Origin: Escherichia sp. MOD1-EC7003
GTDB taxonomy: Bacteria > Pseudomonadota > Gammaproteobacteria > Enterobacterales > Enterobacteriaceae
Assembly: GCF_002965065.1 (NCBI RefSeq)
Contig: NZ_PTRE01000072.1
Coordinates: 1-33,145 of the forward strand
Direction of reading: 5' to 3'
DNA: 33,145 nt
Made by a program: the position numbers and the translations under genes. Positions 18,920-29,416 of the stretch are shown in pieces. How positions within the stretch are numbered: the stretch's first letter is position 1; the number at the start of each line of letters is the position of its first letter. Under the pieces are notes generated by a model. It was not told the origin of the DNA. It did no database searches and was given only the letters and a program-made list of their open reading frames with translations.

Positions 18920-20215
18920 GTGCTGGAACGGCTGTCGTGGAAAAGGCTGGTGCTGGAGCTGCTACTTTGCTGCCTCCCGGCTTTCATCCTGGGTGCATTT
19001 TTGGGTTACCTGCCCTGGTTTTTGCTGGCATCGGTAACGGGACTGCTTATCTGGCATTTCTGGAATTTATTGCGCCTTTCATGGTGGCTGTGGGTGGCTC
19101 GCAGTATGACCCCGCCACCGGGGCGCGGTAGCTGGGAACCGCTGCTATACGGCTTACATCAGATGCAGCTGAGAAATAAAAAACGCCGCCGTGAACTGGG
19201 CAATCTGATTAAACGCTTTCGTAGCGGCGCGGAGTCGCTGCCCGATGCGGTAGTGCTGACCACGGAAGAGGGCGGTATTTTCTGGTGTAACGGTCTGGCG
19301 CAACAAATTCTTGGTTTGCGCTGGCCGGAAGATAACGGGCAGAACATTCTTAACCTGCTGCGTTACCCGGAGTTTACGCAATATCTGAAAACGCGTGATT
19401 TTTCTCGCCCGCTCAATCTGGTGCTCAACACCGGGCGGCATCTGGAAATTCGCGTCATGCCTTATACCCATAAACAGTTGCTGATGGTGGCGCGTGATGT
19501 CACGCAAATGCATCAACTGGAAGGGGCGCGGCGTAACTTTTTTGCCAACGTGAGCCATGAGTTACGTACACCGTTGACAGTGTTACAGGGTTACCTGGAG
19601 GTGATGGATGAGCAACCGCTGGAAGGCGCGGTACGTGAAAAAGCGTTACACACCATGCGCGAGCAGACCCAGCGAATGGAAGGGCTGGTGAAGCAGTTGC
19701 TTACGCTGTCGAAAATAGAAGCCGCACCGACGCAGTTGCTCAATGAAAAGGTTGATGTGCCGATGATGCTGCGGGTCGTTGAGCGTGAAGCCCTGACTCT
19801 GAGCCAACACAAACAGACATTTACCTTTGAAATAGATAATGGCCTCAAGGTGTCTGGCAACGAAGACCAACTTCGCAGCGCAATTTCGAACCTGGTTTAT
19901 AACGCCGTGAATCATACGCCGGAAGGTACGCATATCACCGTACGCTGGCAGCGAGTGTCGCACGGTGCTGAATTTAGCGTTGAAGATAACGGACCGGGCA
20001 TCGCACTGGAGCATATACCGCGCCTGACCGAGCGTTTTTATCGCGTTGATAAAGCGCGTTCCCGACAAACCGGCGGTAGCGGATTGGGGTTAGCGATCGT
20101 GAAACATGCGGTGAATCACCACGAAAGTCGCCTGCATATTGAGAGTACGGTGGGTAAAGGTACACGTTTCAGTTTTGTTCTGCCGGAACGTTTAATTGCC
20201 AAAAATAGCGATTAA
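18920..20215 (+). CDS. phoR: Phosphate sensor histidine kinase PhoR
   Basis: 431 residues from GTG 18920. Two hydrophobic segments near residues 9-60 anchor it in the inner membrane with almost no periplasmic part, so it does not read phosphate directly but through the Pst transporter and PhoU. A PAS domain follows (about 96-190, [11 protein letters not shown] and [10 protein letters not shown]), then the dimerisation helix with the phosphorylated His213 in SHELRTPL and the ATPase domain with N (YNAVNHT), DNGPGI and GGSGLGLAI boxes. It phosphorylates PhoB in low phosphate and dephosphorylates it in high phosphate. It shares the phoB Pho-box promoter. The usual terminator just after the gene seems to be displaced by a repeat array. 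Confidence 0.98.
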   Translation: MLERLSWKRLVLELLLCCLPAFILGAFLGYLPWFLLASVTGLLIWHFWNLLRLSWWLWVARSMTPPPGRGSWEPLLYGLHQMQLRNKKRRRELGNLIKRFRSGAESLPDAVVLTTEEGGIFWCNGLAQQILGLRWPEDNGQNILNLLRYPEFTQYLKTRDFSRPLNLVLNTGRHLEIRVMPYTHKQLLMVARDVTQMHQLEGARRNFFANVSHELRTPLTVLQGYLEVMDEQPLEGAVREKALHTMREQTQRMEGLVKQLLTLSKIEAAPTQLLNEKVDVPMMLRVVEREALTLSQHKQTFTFEIDNGLKVSGNEDQLRSAISNLVYNAVNHTPEGTHITVRWQRVSHGAEFSVEDNGPGIALEHIPRLTERFYRVDKARSRQTGGSGLGLAIVKHAVNHHESRLHIESTVGKGTRFSFVLPERLIAKNSD

Positions 20216-20244
20216 TTCGCCTTTGTCATTTTTTATTGCCACAA

Positions 20245-20256
20245 GCCAGCTAACAC
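20245..20256 (+). repeat. Left copy of 12-bp direct repeat flanking BIME array
   Basis: GCCAGCTAACAC, 30 bp after the phoR stop, is repeated exactly at 20986-20997 on the other side of the array. The right copy continues as CTGGCTTTTTTT and so forms a terminator; the left copy continues as GGGGTTGAG and lacks the second arm. CTTTGTCA also precedes both copies, at slightly different distances. Confidence 0.9.
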
Positions 20257-20286
20257 GGGGTTGAGAATGATGACAAACGCCAAATT

Positions 20287-20953
20287 GCCTGATGCGCTAC
20301 GCTTATCAGGCCTACGTAATCACTGCAATCTATTGAAATTGCATGTTTTGTAGGCCGGATAAGGCGTTCACGCCGCATCCGGCAAGAACAACGCCAAATT
20401 GCCTGATGCGCTACGCTTATCAGGCCTACGTAATCACTGCAATCTATTGAAATTGCATGTTTTGTAGGCCGGATAAGGCGTTCACGCCGCATCCGGCATG
20501 AGCAACGCCAAATTGCCTGATGCGCTACGCTTATCAGGCCTACGAAATCACTGTAATCTATTGAAATTGCACGTTTTGTAGGCCGGATAAGGCGTTCACG
20601 CCGCATCCGGCAAGAACAACGCCAAATTGCCTGATGCGCTACGCTTATCAGGCCTACGTAATCACTGTAATCTATTGAAATTGCATGTTTTGTAGGCCGG
20701 ATAAGGCGTTCACGCCGCATCCGGCATGAACAACACAAAATTGCCTGATGCGCTACGCTTATCAGGCCTACGTAATCTCTGCAATCTATTGAAACTGCAT
20801 GTTTTGTAGGCCGGATAAGGCGTTCACGCCGCATCCGGCATGAACAACGCAAAATTGCCTGATGCGCTACGCTTATCAGGCCTACGTAATCACTGTAATC
20901 TATTGAAATTGCATGTTTTGTAGGCCGGATAAGGCGTTCACGCCGCATCCGGC
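20287..20953. repeat. Six-unit 114-bp BIME array (RIP-like)
   Basis: Six units begin (GCCTGATGCGC) at 20287, 20401, 20515, 20629, 20743 and 20857, an exact period of 114 bp. Each is REP (GCCTGATGCGCTACGCTTAT and on), a linker of about 45 bases, an opposite REP (GCCGGATAAGGCGTTCACGC and on), and a short joint. The joint alternates between CAAGAACAACGCC and CATGAGCAACGCC in units 1-4 and becomes CATGAACAACRCA in units 5-6, which suggests pairwise duplication. The linker holds an IHF-like sequence (reverse complement TTTCAATAGATTG), one mismatch from consensus. Arrays of REP pairs with IHF sites are known as RIP/RIB elements. Confidence 0.95.
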
Positions 20954-20985
20954 ATGAACAAAGCGCACTTTGTCAACAATCTGAG

Positions 20986-21008
20986 GCCAGCTAACACTGG
21001 CTTTTTTT
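20986..21008 (+). terminator. Intrinsic terminator upstream of brnQ
   Basis: GCCAG (20986-20990) pairs with CTGGC (20997-21001) around a 6-base loop, followed by seven T residues. It is the complete copy of the repeated flank described above and is the first good terminator after phoR, so phoBR transcripts probably run through the whole BIME array. Confidence 0.7.
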
Positions 21009-21362
21009 CTTTGCAGTCAAAAAACGGACGCTGAATTTTACAATGATTGGTGGTTTTTTGTTCGCATGATTAGCCATGTCTTTTTTACGATAATAGTGTT
21101 TTATACTGGATGATGTTTTCTTATCGCTATATACCTCTGGTTTTTAGATCCCTCCTTGCTTTAAAACGTTATAAGCGTTTAAATTGCGCTTTAGATGCTG
21201 TCATACTGACTGCATTCACGCGGTAAATCGCAAAACTATTCTTCGCCGTGCCTGGTGGGGAGTATTTCCCGCTAACATTGTTTAAATATACCGCTGTATC
21301 ATCCCCAGGGATTGGCACAAAAATTTAACGTTATAACACCACATCCACAGGCAGTATGATTT
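21009..21362. other. brnQ 5' intergenic region
   Basis: About 350 bases between the terminator and brnQ. AT-rich, with runs such as ATTTTACAATG and TTTTTTACGATAATAG, and some -10-like hexamers (TATACT 21102-21107, CATACT 21202-21207), none paired with a convincing -35. It must hold the brnQ promoter. I see no ORF with coding character. Confidence 0.5.
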
Positions 21363-22682
21363 ATGACCCATCAATTAAGATCGCGCGATATCATCGCTCT
21401 GGGCTTTATGACATTTGCGTTGTTCGTCGGCGCAGGTAACATTATTTTCCCTCCTATGGTCGGCTTGCAGGCGGGCGAACACGTCTGGACTGCGGCATTC
21501 GGCTTCCTCATTACTGCCGTTGGCCTGCCGGTATTAACCGTGGTGGCGCTGGCAAAAGTTGGCGGCGGTGTTGACAGCCTCAGCTCGCCAATCGGTAAAG
21601 TCGCTGGCGTACTGCTGGCAACGGTTTGTTACCTTGCGGTGGGGCCACTGTTCGCTACGCCGCGTACAGCCACCGTTTCCTTTGAAGTGGGGATTGCGCC
21701 ACTGACAGGTGATTCTGCACTGCCGCTGTTTATCTACAGCCTGGTCTATTTCGCTATCGTCATTCTGGTTTCGCTCTATCCGGGCAAGCTGCTGGATACT
21801 GTCGGTAACTTCCTGGCACCGCTGAAAATTATCGCGCTGGTCATCCTGTCTGTTGCGGCAATTGTCTGGCCCGCGGGTTCTATCAGCACGGCGACTGAGG
21901 CCTATCAAAACGCCGCATTTTCAAACGGCTTCGTTAACGGCTATCTGACCATGGATACGCTGGGCGCAATGGTGTTTGGTATCGTTATTGTTAATGCGGC
22001 ACGTTCTCGTGGCGTTACCGAAGCGCGTCTGCTGACCCGTTATGCCATCTGGGCTGGCCTGATGGCGGGTGTCGGTCTGACTCTGCTGTACCTGGCGCTG
22101 TTCCGTCTGGGCTCAGACAGCGCGTCGCTGGTCGATCAGTCTGCAAACGGTGCCGCTATTCTGCATGCTTACGTTCAGCACACCTTTGGCGGCGGCGGTA
22201 GCTTCCTGCTGGCGGCGTTAATCTTCATCGCCTGCCTGGTCACAGCGGTTGGCCTGACCTGTGCTTGTGCAGAATTCTTCGCCCAGTACGTGCCGCTCTC
22301 TTATCGTGCGCTGGTGTTTATCCTCGGCGGCTTCTCGATGGTGGTATCTAACCTCGGCTTGAGCCAGCTGATTCAGATTTCCGTACCGGTGCTGACTGCC
22401 ATTTATCCACCGTGTATCGCACTGGTTGTATTAAGTTTTACGCGCTCATGGTGGCATAATTCGTCCCGCGTGATTGCTCCACCGATGTTTATCAGCCTGC
22501 TTTTTGGTATTCTCGACGGGATCAAAGCATCTGCATTCAGCGATATCTTACCGTCCTGGGCGCAGCGTTTACCGCTGGCCGAACAAGGTCTGGCGTGGTT
22601 AATGCCAACAGTGGTGATGGTGATTCTGGCCATTATCTGGGATCGCGCGGCAGGTCGTCAGGTGACCTCCAGCGCTCACTAA
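21363..22682 (+). CDS. brnQ: Branched-chain amino acid transporter BrnQ
   Basis: 439 residues, full length. It is a 12-helix inner-membrane permease of the LIVCS family that imports leucine, isoleucine and valine with a cation. The N-terminal [25 protein letters not shown] is the conserved first segment, with the small-residue GAGNIIFP at the binding site; the twelve hydrophobic blocks run through to [13 protein letters not shown]. The gene stands alone between two terminators, and its 350-bp leader is long. Intact, with the usual start ATG 21363. Confidence 0.97.
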   Translation: MTHQLRSRDIIALGFMTFALFVGAGNIIFPPMVGLQAGEHVWTAAFGFLITAVGLPVLTVVALAKVGGGVDSLSSPIGKVAGVLLATVCYLAVGPLFATPRTATVSFEVGIAPLTGDSALPLFIYSLVYFAIVILVSLYPGKLLDTVGNFLAPLKIIALVILSVAAIVWPAGSISTATEAYQNAAFSNGFVNGYLTMDTLGAMVFGIVIVNAARSRGVTEARLLTRYAIWAGLMAGVGLTLLYLALFRLGSDSASLVDQSANGAAILHAYVQHTFGGGGSFLLAALIFIACLVTAVGLTCACAEFFAQYVPLSYRALVFILGGFSMVVSNLGLSQLIQISVPVLTAIYPPCIALVVLSFTRSWWHNSSRVIAPPMFISLLFGILDGIKASAFSDILPSWAQRLPLAEQGLAWLMPTVVMVILAIIWDRAAGRQVTSSAH

Positions 22683-22701
22683 ATCACTGAACATTTGTTT
22701 T

Positions 22702-22733
22702 AACCACGGGGCTGCTATGCCCCGTGGTTTTTT
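22702..22733 (+). terminator. Strong terminator after brnQ
   Basis: AACCACGGGG (22702-22711) and CCCCGTGGTT (22720-22729) form a perfect 10-bp stem with an 8-base loop, followed by a T run. Very clear rho-independent terminator. Confidence 0.95.
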
Positions 22734-22757
22734 ATTGTGTTGATGGGTTAGGAATTA

Positions 22758-24131
22758 ATGGAAAGTAAGAACAAGCTAAAGCGTGGGCTAAGTACCCGAC
22801 ACATACGCTTTATGGCACTGGGTTCAGCAATTGGTACCGGGTTGTTTTACGGTTCGGCTGATGCCATCAAAATGGCCGGTCCAAGCGTGTTGTTGGCCTA
22901 TATTATCGGTGGTGTTGCGGCGTATATCATTATGCGCGCGTTGGGGGAAATGTCGGTACATAACCCAGCCGCCAGCTCTTTCTCACGTTATGCGCAGGAA
23001 AACCTCGGCCCGCTGGCTGGTTATATCACCGGCTGGACCTACTGCTTTGAAATCCTTATTGTCGCCATTGCCGATGTGACCGCTTTTGGTATCTATATGG
23101 GCGTCTGGTTCCCGACGGTGCCGCACTGGATTTGGGTATTGAGCGTAGTGTTGATCATCTGCGCCGTAAACCTGATGAGCGTAAAGGTATTCGGTGAGCT
23201 GGAGTTCTGGTTCTCGTTCTTTAAAGTCGCCACCATTATCATCATGATTGTCGCCGGTTTCGGCATCATCATCTGGGGGATTGGCAACGGCGGGCAACCG
23301 ACCGGTATTCATAACCTGTGGAGCAACGGCGGCTTCTTCAGTAACGGCTGGCTTGGCATGGTGATGTCGTTGCAAATGGTGATGTTTGCTTACGGTGGGA
23401 TCGAAATTATCGGTATTACCGCCGGGGAAGCGAAAGATCCGGAGAAATCGATTCCGCGTGCGATTAACTCTGTGCCGATGCGTATTCTGGTGTTCTATGT
23501 TGGTACATTGTTCGTCATTATGTCTATCTATCCGTGGAATCAGGTCGGCACTGCCGGTAGCCCGTTTGTGCTGACGTTCCAGCATATGGGCATTACCTTT
23601 GCCGCCAGCATTCTTAACTTTGTTGTGCTGACCGCCTCGCTGTCGGCTATTAATAGTGACGTATTTGGCGTAGGCCGTATGCTCCACGGTATGGCAGAGC
23701 AGGGCAGCGCACCGAAAATTTTCAGCAAAACCTCGCGTCGCGGTATTCCGTGGGTCACGGTGTTGGTGATGACCACTGCGCTGCTGTTTGCGGTGTATCT
23801 GAACTACATCATGCCGGAAAACGTCTTCCTGGTGATCGCTTCGCTGGCAACCTTCGCCACGGTATGGGTGTGGATTATGATCCTGCTGTCGCAAATCGCC
23901 TTCCGTCGCCGTTTGCCGCCAGAAGAAGTTAAGGCACTGAAGTTTAAAGTGCCGGGTGGGGTAGCAACGACTATTGGCGGTTTGATTTTCCTGCTCTTTA
24001 TTATCGGCTTGATTGGTTATCATCCGGATACGCGCATCTCGCTGTACGTTGGTTTCGCGTGGATTGTTGTGTTGTTGATTGGCTGGATGTTTAAGCGTCT
24101 CCGCGATCGTCAGCTTGCTGAAAACCACTAA
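22758..24131 (+). CDS. proY: ProY, APC-family amino acid permease
   Basis: 457 residues, full length. It is an inner-membrane transporter of the amino acid-polyamine-organocation family with 12 predicted helices, in the AAT subfamily: [27 protein letters not shown] at the start (signature G-x-G-x-G in helix 1), [16 protein letters not shown], and [14 protein letters not shown] in the loop after helix 6. It is called a proline-specific permease but is cryptic in E. coli, and substrate is unproven; histidine and other amino acids have been considered. It starts only 24 bp after the brnQ terminator T run, so its promoter may overlap the terminator or it may rely on readthrough. Confidence 0.95.
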   Translation: MESKNKLKRGLSTRHIRFMALGSAIGTGLFYGSADAIKMAGPSVLLAYIIGGVAAYIIMRALGEMSVHNPAASSFSRYAQENLGPLAGYITGWTYCFEILIVAIADVTAFGIYMGVWFPTVPHWIWVLSVVLIICAVNLMSVKVFGELEFWFSFFKVATIIIMIVAGFGIIIWGIGNGGQPTGIHNLWSNGGFFSNGWLGMVMSLQMVMFAYGGIEIIGITAGEAKDPEKSIPRAINSVPMRILVFYVGTLFVIMSIYPWNQVGTAGSPFVLTFQHMGITFAASILNFVVLTASLSAINSDVFGVGRMLHGMAEQGSAPKIFSKTSRRGIPWVTVLVMTTALLFAVYLNYIMPENVFLVIASLATFATVWVWIMILLSQIAFRRRLPPEEVKALKFKVPGGVATTIGGLIFLLFIIGLIGYHPDTRISLYVGFAWIVVLLIGWMFKRLRDRQLAENH

Positions 24132-24146
24132 TCCTTGCGTTCTGTA

Positions 24147-24177
24147 AGCCGGTTCAGGAGGAAATCCTGAACCGGCT
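24147..24177 (+). terminator. Perfect 13-bp inverted repeat after proY
   Basis: AGCCGGTTCAGGA (24147-24159) and TCCTGAACCGGCT (24165-24177) enclose the 5-base loop GGAAA. There is no T run after it, so it may protect the proY 3' end or terminate weakly rather than act as a classical terminator. Confidence 0.75.
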
Positions 24178-24188
24178 ATTCCGAAAGT

Positions 24189-24211
24189 TATCCTCCCCCG
24201 TCCTCCTCCCC
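24189..24211 (-). promoter_or_regulatory. MalT boxes of malZ
   Basis: On the minus strand, 24202-24211 reads GGGGAGGAGG, a perfect match to the MalT box GGGGA(T/G)GAGG, and 24189-24198 reads GGGGAGGATA, matching in the first 8 of 10 positions. The two are 3 bp apart in the same orientation, as expected for MalT, which binds cooperatively. They lie 75-100 bp before malZ, a known member of the maltose regulon. Confidence 0.8.
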
Positions 24212-24286
24212 CAAATATCCTTCAGATGATGAGTGATCCTGCATTAGGCTATGGCAAGGTGATCAGATTTTCATCACAGGGGAATT

Positions 24287-26104
24287 ATGATGTTAAATGC
24301 ATGGCACCTGCCGGTGCCCCCATTTGTTAAACAAAGCAAAGATCAACTGCTTATTACACTGTGGCTGACAGGAGAAGACCCGCCGCAGCGCATTGTGCTG
24401 CGTACAGAACACGATAACGAAGAAACATCAATACCGATGTATAAGCAGCGCAGTCAGCCGCAGCCTGGTGTCACCGCATGGCGGGCGGCGATCGATCTCT
24501 CTACCGGACAACCCCGGCGGCGCTATAGCTTCAAACTGCTGTGGCACGATTGCCAGCGTTGGTTTACACCGCAGGGCTTCAGCCGAATGCCGCCAGCACG
24601 ACTGGAGCAGTTTGCCGTCGATGTACCGGATATCGGCCCACAATGGGCGGCAGATCAGATTTTTTATCAGATCTTCCCTGATCGTTTTGCCCGTAGTCTT
24701 CCTCGCGAAGCTGAACAGGATCATGTCTATTACCATCACGCAGCCGGACAAGAGATCATATTGCGTGACTGGGATGAACCGGTCACGGCGCAGGCGGGCG
24801 GATCAACGTTCTATGGCGGCGATCTGGACGGTATCAGCGAAAAACTGCCGTATCTGAAAAAGCTCGGCGTGACGGCGCTGTATCTTAATCCGGTGTTTAA
24901 AGCCCCCAGCGTACATAAATATGATACTGAGGATTATCGTCATGTTGATCCGCAGTTTGGTGGTGATGGGGCGTTGCTGCGTTTGCGACACAATACGCAG
25001 CAGCTGGGAATGCGGCTGGTGCTGGACGGCGTGTTTAACCACAGTGGTGATTCCCATGCCTGGTTTGACAGACATCATCGTGGCACGGGGGGAGCTTGTC
25101 ATAACCCCGAATCGCCCCGGCGCGACTGGTACTCATTTAGTGATGATGGCACGGCGCTCGACTGGCTGGGTTATGTCAGCCTGCCGAAGCTGGATTATCA
25201 GTCGGAAAGTCTGGTAAATGAAATTTATCGCGGGGAAGACAGCATTGTTCGCCACTGGCTGAAAGCGCCGTGGAATATGGATGGCTGGCGGCTGGATGTG
25301 GTGCATATGCTGGGGGAAGCGGGTGGGGCGCGCAATAATTTGCAGCATGTTGCCGGGATCACTGAAGCCGCGAAAGAAACCCAACCGGAAGTGTATATAG
25401 TCGGCGAACATTTTGGCGATGCACGGCAATGGCTACAGGCCGATGTGGAAGATGCCGCCATGAACTATCGCGGCTTTACCTTCCCGTTGTGGGGATTTCT
25501 CGCCAATACTGACATCTCTTACGATCCGCAGCAAATTGATGCCCAAACCTGTATGGTCTGGATGGATAATTACCGCGCAGGGCTTTCTCATCAACAGCAA
25601 TTGCGCATGTTTAATCAGCTCGACAGCCACGATACTGCGCGATTTAAAACGCTGCTCGGTCGGGATGTTGCGCGCCTGCCACTGGCGGTGGTCTGGCTGT
25701 TCACCTGGCCTGGCGTACCGTGCATTTATTACGGTGATGAAGTGGGGCTGGAGGGCAATAACGATCCATTTTGCCGTAAGCCGTTCCCGTGGCAGGCAGA
25801 AAAACAGGATACAGAGCTATTTTCGCTGTACCAGCGAATGATTGTGCTGCGTAAGAAGAGCCAGGCACTGCGTCGTGGTGGCTGTCAGGTGTTGTACGCG
25901 GAAGATAACGTGGTGATGTTTGTCCGCGTGCTAAATCAGCAGCGTGTGCTGGTGGCGATTAACCGTGGTCAGGCGTGCGAAGTGGTGCTACCCGCGTCGC
26001 CATTGCTCAATGTTGCGCAATGGCAATGCAAAGAAGGTCACGGGCAACTAGCGGATGGCATTTTGACATTGCCTGCGATATCAGCGACGGTGTGGATGAA
26101 CTAA
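24287..26104 (+). CDS. malZ: Maltodextrin glucosidase
   Basis: 605 residues from ATG 24287 or 604 from the adjacent ATG 24290; I keep the first but the second is the start usually given. It is a cytoplasmic GH13 enzyme that removes glucose from the reducing end of maltodextrins. An N-terminal beta domain (about 1-115) precedes the (beta/alpha)8 barrel. Barrel motifs are present: DGVFNHSG (region I), GWRLDVVH with the nucleophile Asp near 337, VGEHFG with the acid/base Glu near 374, and LDSHDT with the third acid Asp449. A C-terminal beta domain follows (VLVAINRG). MalT boxes lie upstream. It converges on acpH with 4 bp between stops. Confidence 0.97.
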   Translation: MMLNAWHLPVPPFVKQSKDQLLITLWLTGEDPPQRIVLRTEHDNEETSIPMYKQRSQPQPGVTAWRAAIDLSTGQPRRRYSFKLLWHDCQRWFTPQGFSRMPPARLEQFAVDVPDIGPQWAADQIFYQIFPDRFARSLPREAEQDHVYYHHAAGQEIILRDWDEPVTAQAGGSTFYGGDLDGISEKLPYLKKLGVTALYLNPVFKAPSVHKYDTEDYRHVDPQFGGDGALLRLRHNTQQLGMRLVLDGVFNHSGDSHAWFDRHHRGTGGACHNPESPRRDWYSFSDDGTALDWLGYVSLPKLDYQSESLVNEIYRGEDSIVRHWLKAPWNMDGWRLDVVHMLGEAGGARNNLQHVAGITEAAKETQPEVYIVGEHFGDARQWLQADVEDAAMNYRGFTFPLWGFLANTDISYDPQQIDAQTCMVWMDNYRAGLSHQQQLRMFNQLDSHDTARFKTLLGRDVARLPLAVVWLFTWPGVPCIYYGDEVGLEGNNDPFCRKPFPWQAEKQDTELFSLYQRMIVLRKKSQALRRGGCQVLYAEDNVVMFVRVLNQQRVLVAINRGQACEVVLPASPLLNVAQWQCKEGHGQLADGILTLPAISATVWMN

Positions 26105-26108
26105 AGCC

Positions 26109-26690
26109 TTATAACGCCTTGCGTGACGCCTGCGCCATCATCCGCGGATAAAACTGCCAGAAGCGGGTTTCGAGGGCGTCATAATGGGCGTCTAAATCAT
26201 ACCAGGAGTCACGCAAGGCATCCAGACGTGGGCGACGGCTTGCCATGCCGTTTAACACGCTCTGGATGAAATCCATATCGCGATAGCGCACCAGCCACTG
26301 CTCTGACCATAAGTAGTTGTTCAGATTGATAAAGCGTGGCGGTGAGTCCGGCAATATCGTCATCACTTGCTCGCGGGCATAACAGACAAATTCCTGTAGC
26401 GGAAAGTCCGGCGACAGTTGCGACCAGTGGCGAGAAAGAAAGTGATCCCACATGACATCCAGCGTAATAGGCGCAACGCGGCGGGTTTCACGACGAAACC
26501 ACTCCCGTGCTTCGCGAACTTCCGGCAGATTGTCGGTCAATACGTCGATACGGCGATGCATATGAATGCCAGCCACGACATCGGGTGGAAAACTTTCTTC
26601 AGGATTTCCGCGAACAAAATCAGCCAGTAAATTGCCGGAAAGCGAGCTTTCTGCCAGGTGAGCCAAATGCAGGTGAGCTAAAAAATTCAT
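26109..26690 (-). CDS. acpH: Acyl carrier protein phosphodiesterase
   Basis: 193 residues, full AcpH (YajB) length. It removes the 4'-phosphopantetheine arm from holo-ACP, using a metal ion, in the cytoplasm. The N-terminus [28 protein letters not shown] and the following GIHMHRRID carry the conserved His and Asp residues of the HD-like metal site; [12 protein letters not shown] adds another His pair. Divergent from queA with 91 bp between starts. Nothing unusual. Confidence 0.96.
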   Translation of the reverse strand: MNFLAHLHLAHLAESSLSGNLLADFVRGNPEESFPPDVVAGIHMHRRIDVLTDNLPEVREAREWFRRETRRVAPITLDVMWDHFLSRHWSQLSPDFPLQEFVCYAREQVMTILPDSPPRFINLNNYLWSEQWLVRYRDMDFIQSVLNGMASRRPRLDALRDSWYDLDAHYDALETRFWQFYPRMMAQASRKAL

Positions 26691-26781
26691 CGATTATATT
26701 CTATCCAAAGGGGGTAAAGGTTGCAGGGAGAGCGCCCCGGCACTAGACTACCCGCCTCTTATTTTAGTCTGAGTCAGTGTC

Positions 26782-27852
26782 ATGCGCGTTACCGATTTCT
26801 CCTTTGAATTGCCCGAATCCCTGATTGCCCACTATCCCATGCCTGAACGCAGTAGCTGTCGTTTACTGTCGCTGGACGGGCCGACGGGCGCGCTGACGCA
26901 TGGTACTTTCACCGATTTACTCGATAAGCTCAACCCCGGCGATCTTCTGGTTTTTAATAATACCCGCGTGATCCCGGCGCGCCTGTTTGGGCGTAAAGCC
27001 AGCGGCGGCAAGATTGAAGTGCTGGTTGAGCGGATGCTCGACGACAAACGCATTCTTGCACATATTCGCGCCTCGAAAGCGCCAAAACCGGGCGCAGAGC
27101 TGCTGCTGGGCGATGACGAAAGTATCAACGCAACAATGACTGCTCGTCACGGCGCACTGTTTGAAGTCGAATTTAACGATGAGCGCTCGGTGCTGGATAT
27201 TCTTAACAGCATCGGTCATATGCCGCTGCCGCCGTATATCGACCGCCCGGATGAAGACGCCGACCGCGAACTTTATCAAACGGTTTATAGCGAAAAACCG
27301 GGCGCGGTAGCGGCTCCGACAGCCGGACTGCATTTTGACGAACCTTTGCTTGAAAAATTGCGCGCCAAAGGCGTGGAGATGGCGTTCGTCACCCTGCACG
27401 TTGGTGCGGGTACTTTCCAGCCGGTGCGCGTCGACACCATTGAAGATCACATCATGCACTCGGAATACGCTGAAGTGCCGCAGGATGTGGTTGATGCGGT
27501 ACTGGCGGCGAAAGCGCGCGGTAACCGGGTGATTGCGGTTGGCACCACCTCGGTACGTTCGCTTGAAAGCGCGGCCCAGGCGGCGAAAAACGATCTCATC
27601 GAACCGTTCTTTGACGACACCCAAATCTTTATCTATCCGGGTTTCCAGTACAAAGTGGTCGATGCGCTGGTGACGAACTTCCACTTGCCAGAGTCGACGC
27701 TGATTATGCTGGTTTCGGCATTTGCCGGTTATCAACATACCCTGAACGCCTATAAAGCGGCGGTAGAAGAGAAATATCGCTTTTTTAGTTACGGTGATGC
27801 GATGTTTATCACGTACAATCCGCAGGCGATTAATGAGCGCGTCGGGGAGTAA
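26782..27852 (+). CDS. queA: tRNA preQ1(34) S-adenosylmethionine ribosyltransferase-isomerase
   Basis: 356 residues, full length. QueA moves the ribose of S-adenosylmethionine onto preQ1 at position 34 of tRNAs with GUN anticodons, giving epoxyqueuosine. Conserved stretches: [15 protein letters not shown] at the start, [13 protein letters not shown] near 54-66, PTAGLHFDE and [13 protein letters not shown] in the middle, and [19 protein letters not shown] toward the C-terminus. It is the first gene of the queA-tgt-yajC-secD-secF transcript, and the substrate of QueA is the product of Tgt, encoded next. Confidence 0.98.
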   Translation: MRVTDFSFELPESLIAHYPMPERSSCRLLSLDGPTGALTHGTFTDLLDKLNPGDLLVFNNTRVIPARLFGRKASGGKIEVLVERMLDDKRILAHIRASKAPKPGAELLLGDDESINATMTARHGALFEVEFNDERSVLDILNSIGHMPLPPYIDRPDEDADRELYQTVYSEKPGAVAAPTAGLHFDEPLLEKLRAKGVEMAFVTLHVGAGTFQPVRVDTIEDHIMHSEYAEVPQDVVDAVLAAKARGNRVIAVGTTSVRSLESAAQAAKNDLIEPFFDDTQIFIYPGFQYKVVDALVTNFHLPESTLIMLVSAFAGYQHTLNAYKAAVEEKYRFFSYGDAMFITYNPQAINERVGE

Positions 27853-27891
27853 TTCCGCGGCGCAGGTTTAAACGTTGGACTGTTTTTCTGA

Positions 27892-29034
<1,143 letters not shown>

Positions 29035-29056
29035 TATTAATAATGAGGGAAATTTA

Positions 29057-29389
29057 ATGAGCTTTTTTATTTCTGATGCGGTAGCGGCAACGGGTGCACC
29101 GGCGCAAGGTAGCCCAATGTCTTTGATTTTGATGCTGGTGGTATTCGGTCTGATTTTCTATTTCATGATCCTGCGTCCACAGCAGAAGCGCACCAAAGAA
29201 CACAAAAAGCTGATGGACTCCATTGCCAAAGGTGATGAAGTTCTGACGAACGGTGGCCTGGTCGGTCGCGTAACCAAAGTAGCGGAAAACGGCTACATTG
29301 CTATCGCGCTGAATGACACCACTGAAGTAGTTATTAAACGTGACTTCGTAGCTGCCGTTCTGCCGAAAGGCACCATGAAGGCGCTGTAA
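29057..29389 (+). CDS. yajC: YajC, Sec translocon accessory subunit
   Basis: 110 residues from ATG 29057; the ORF from 29027 starts before the tgt stop and is not expected. It is a single-pass inner-membrane protein: a short N-terminal part, a helix at about 20-40 (MSLILMLVVFGLIFYFMILRP), then a basic cytoplasmic domain with QQKRTKEHKKL and GDEVLTNGGLVGRV. YajC joins SecD and SecF in the complex that binds SecYEG and helps complete protein export; it is dispensable. It lies 22 bp after tgt and 27 bp before secD. A good GAGGGAA site precedes it. Confidence 0.97.
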   Translation: MSFFISDAVAATGAPAQGSPMSLILMLVVFGLIFYFMILRPQQKRTKEHKKLMDSIAKGDEVLTNGGLVGRVTKVAENGYIAIALNDTTEVVIKRDFVAAVLPKGTMKAL

Positions 29390-29416
29390 TTAAAATTTTT
29401 CCCTAAGGGAATTGCC

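Noticed and set aside
20250..20948. 232-residue minus-strand ORF made of 38-residue repeats across the BIME array
   Set aside because: The frame stays open only because the repeat period, 114, is divisible by three. The content is translated REP palindrome, without a good start site; it is a by-product of the array. The same goes for the 70-residue frame at 32875-33087.
20287..20953. Possible CRISPR array
   Set aside because: Period of 114 bp with nearly identical linkers and REP palindromes; no unique spacers and no cas genes.
22983..24128. 381-residue ORF antisense to proY
   Set aside because: Low-complexity His/Asn/Arg-rich translation of the opposite strand of a clear transporter gene; no ribosome-binding site or recognisable domain.
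26917..27738. 273-residue ORF antisense to queA
   Set aside because: Shadow of queA; Arg/Phe/His-rich with no family resemblance.
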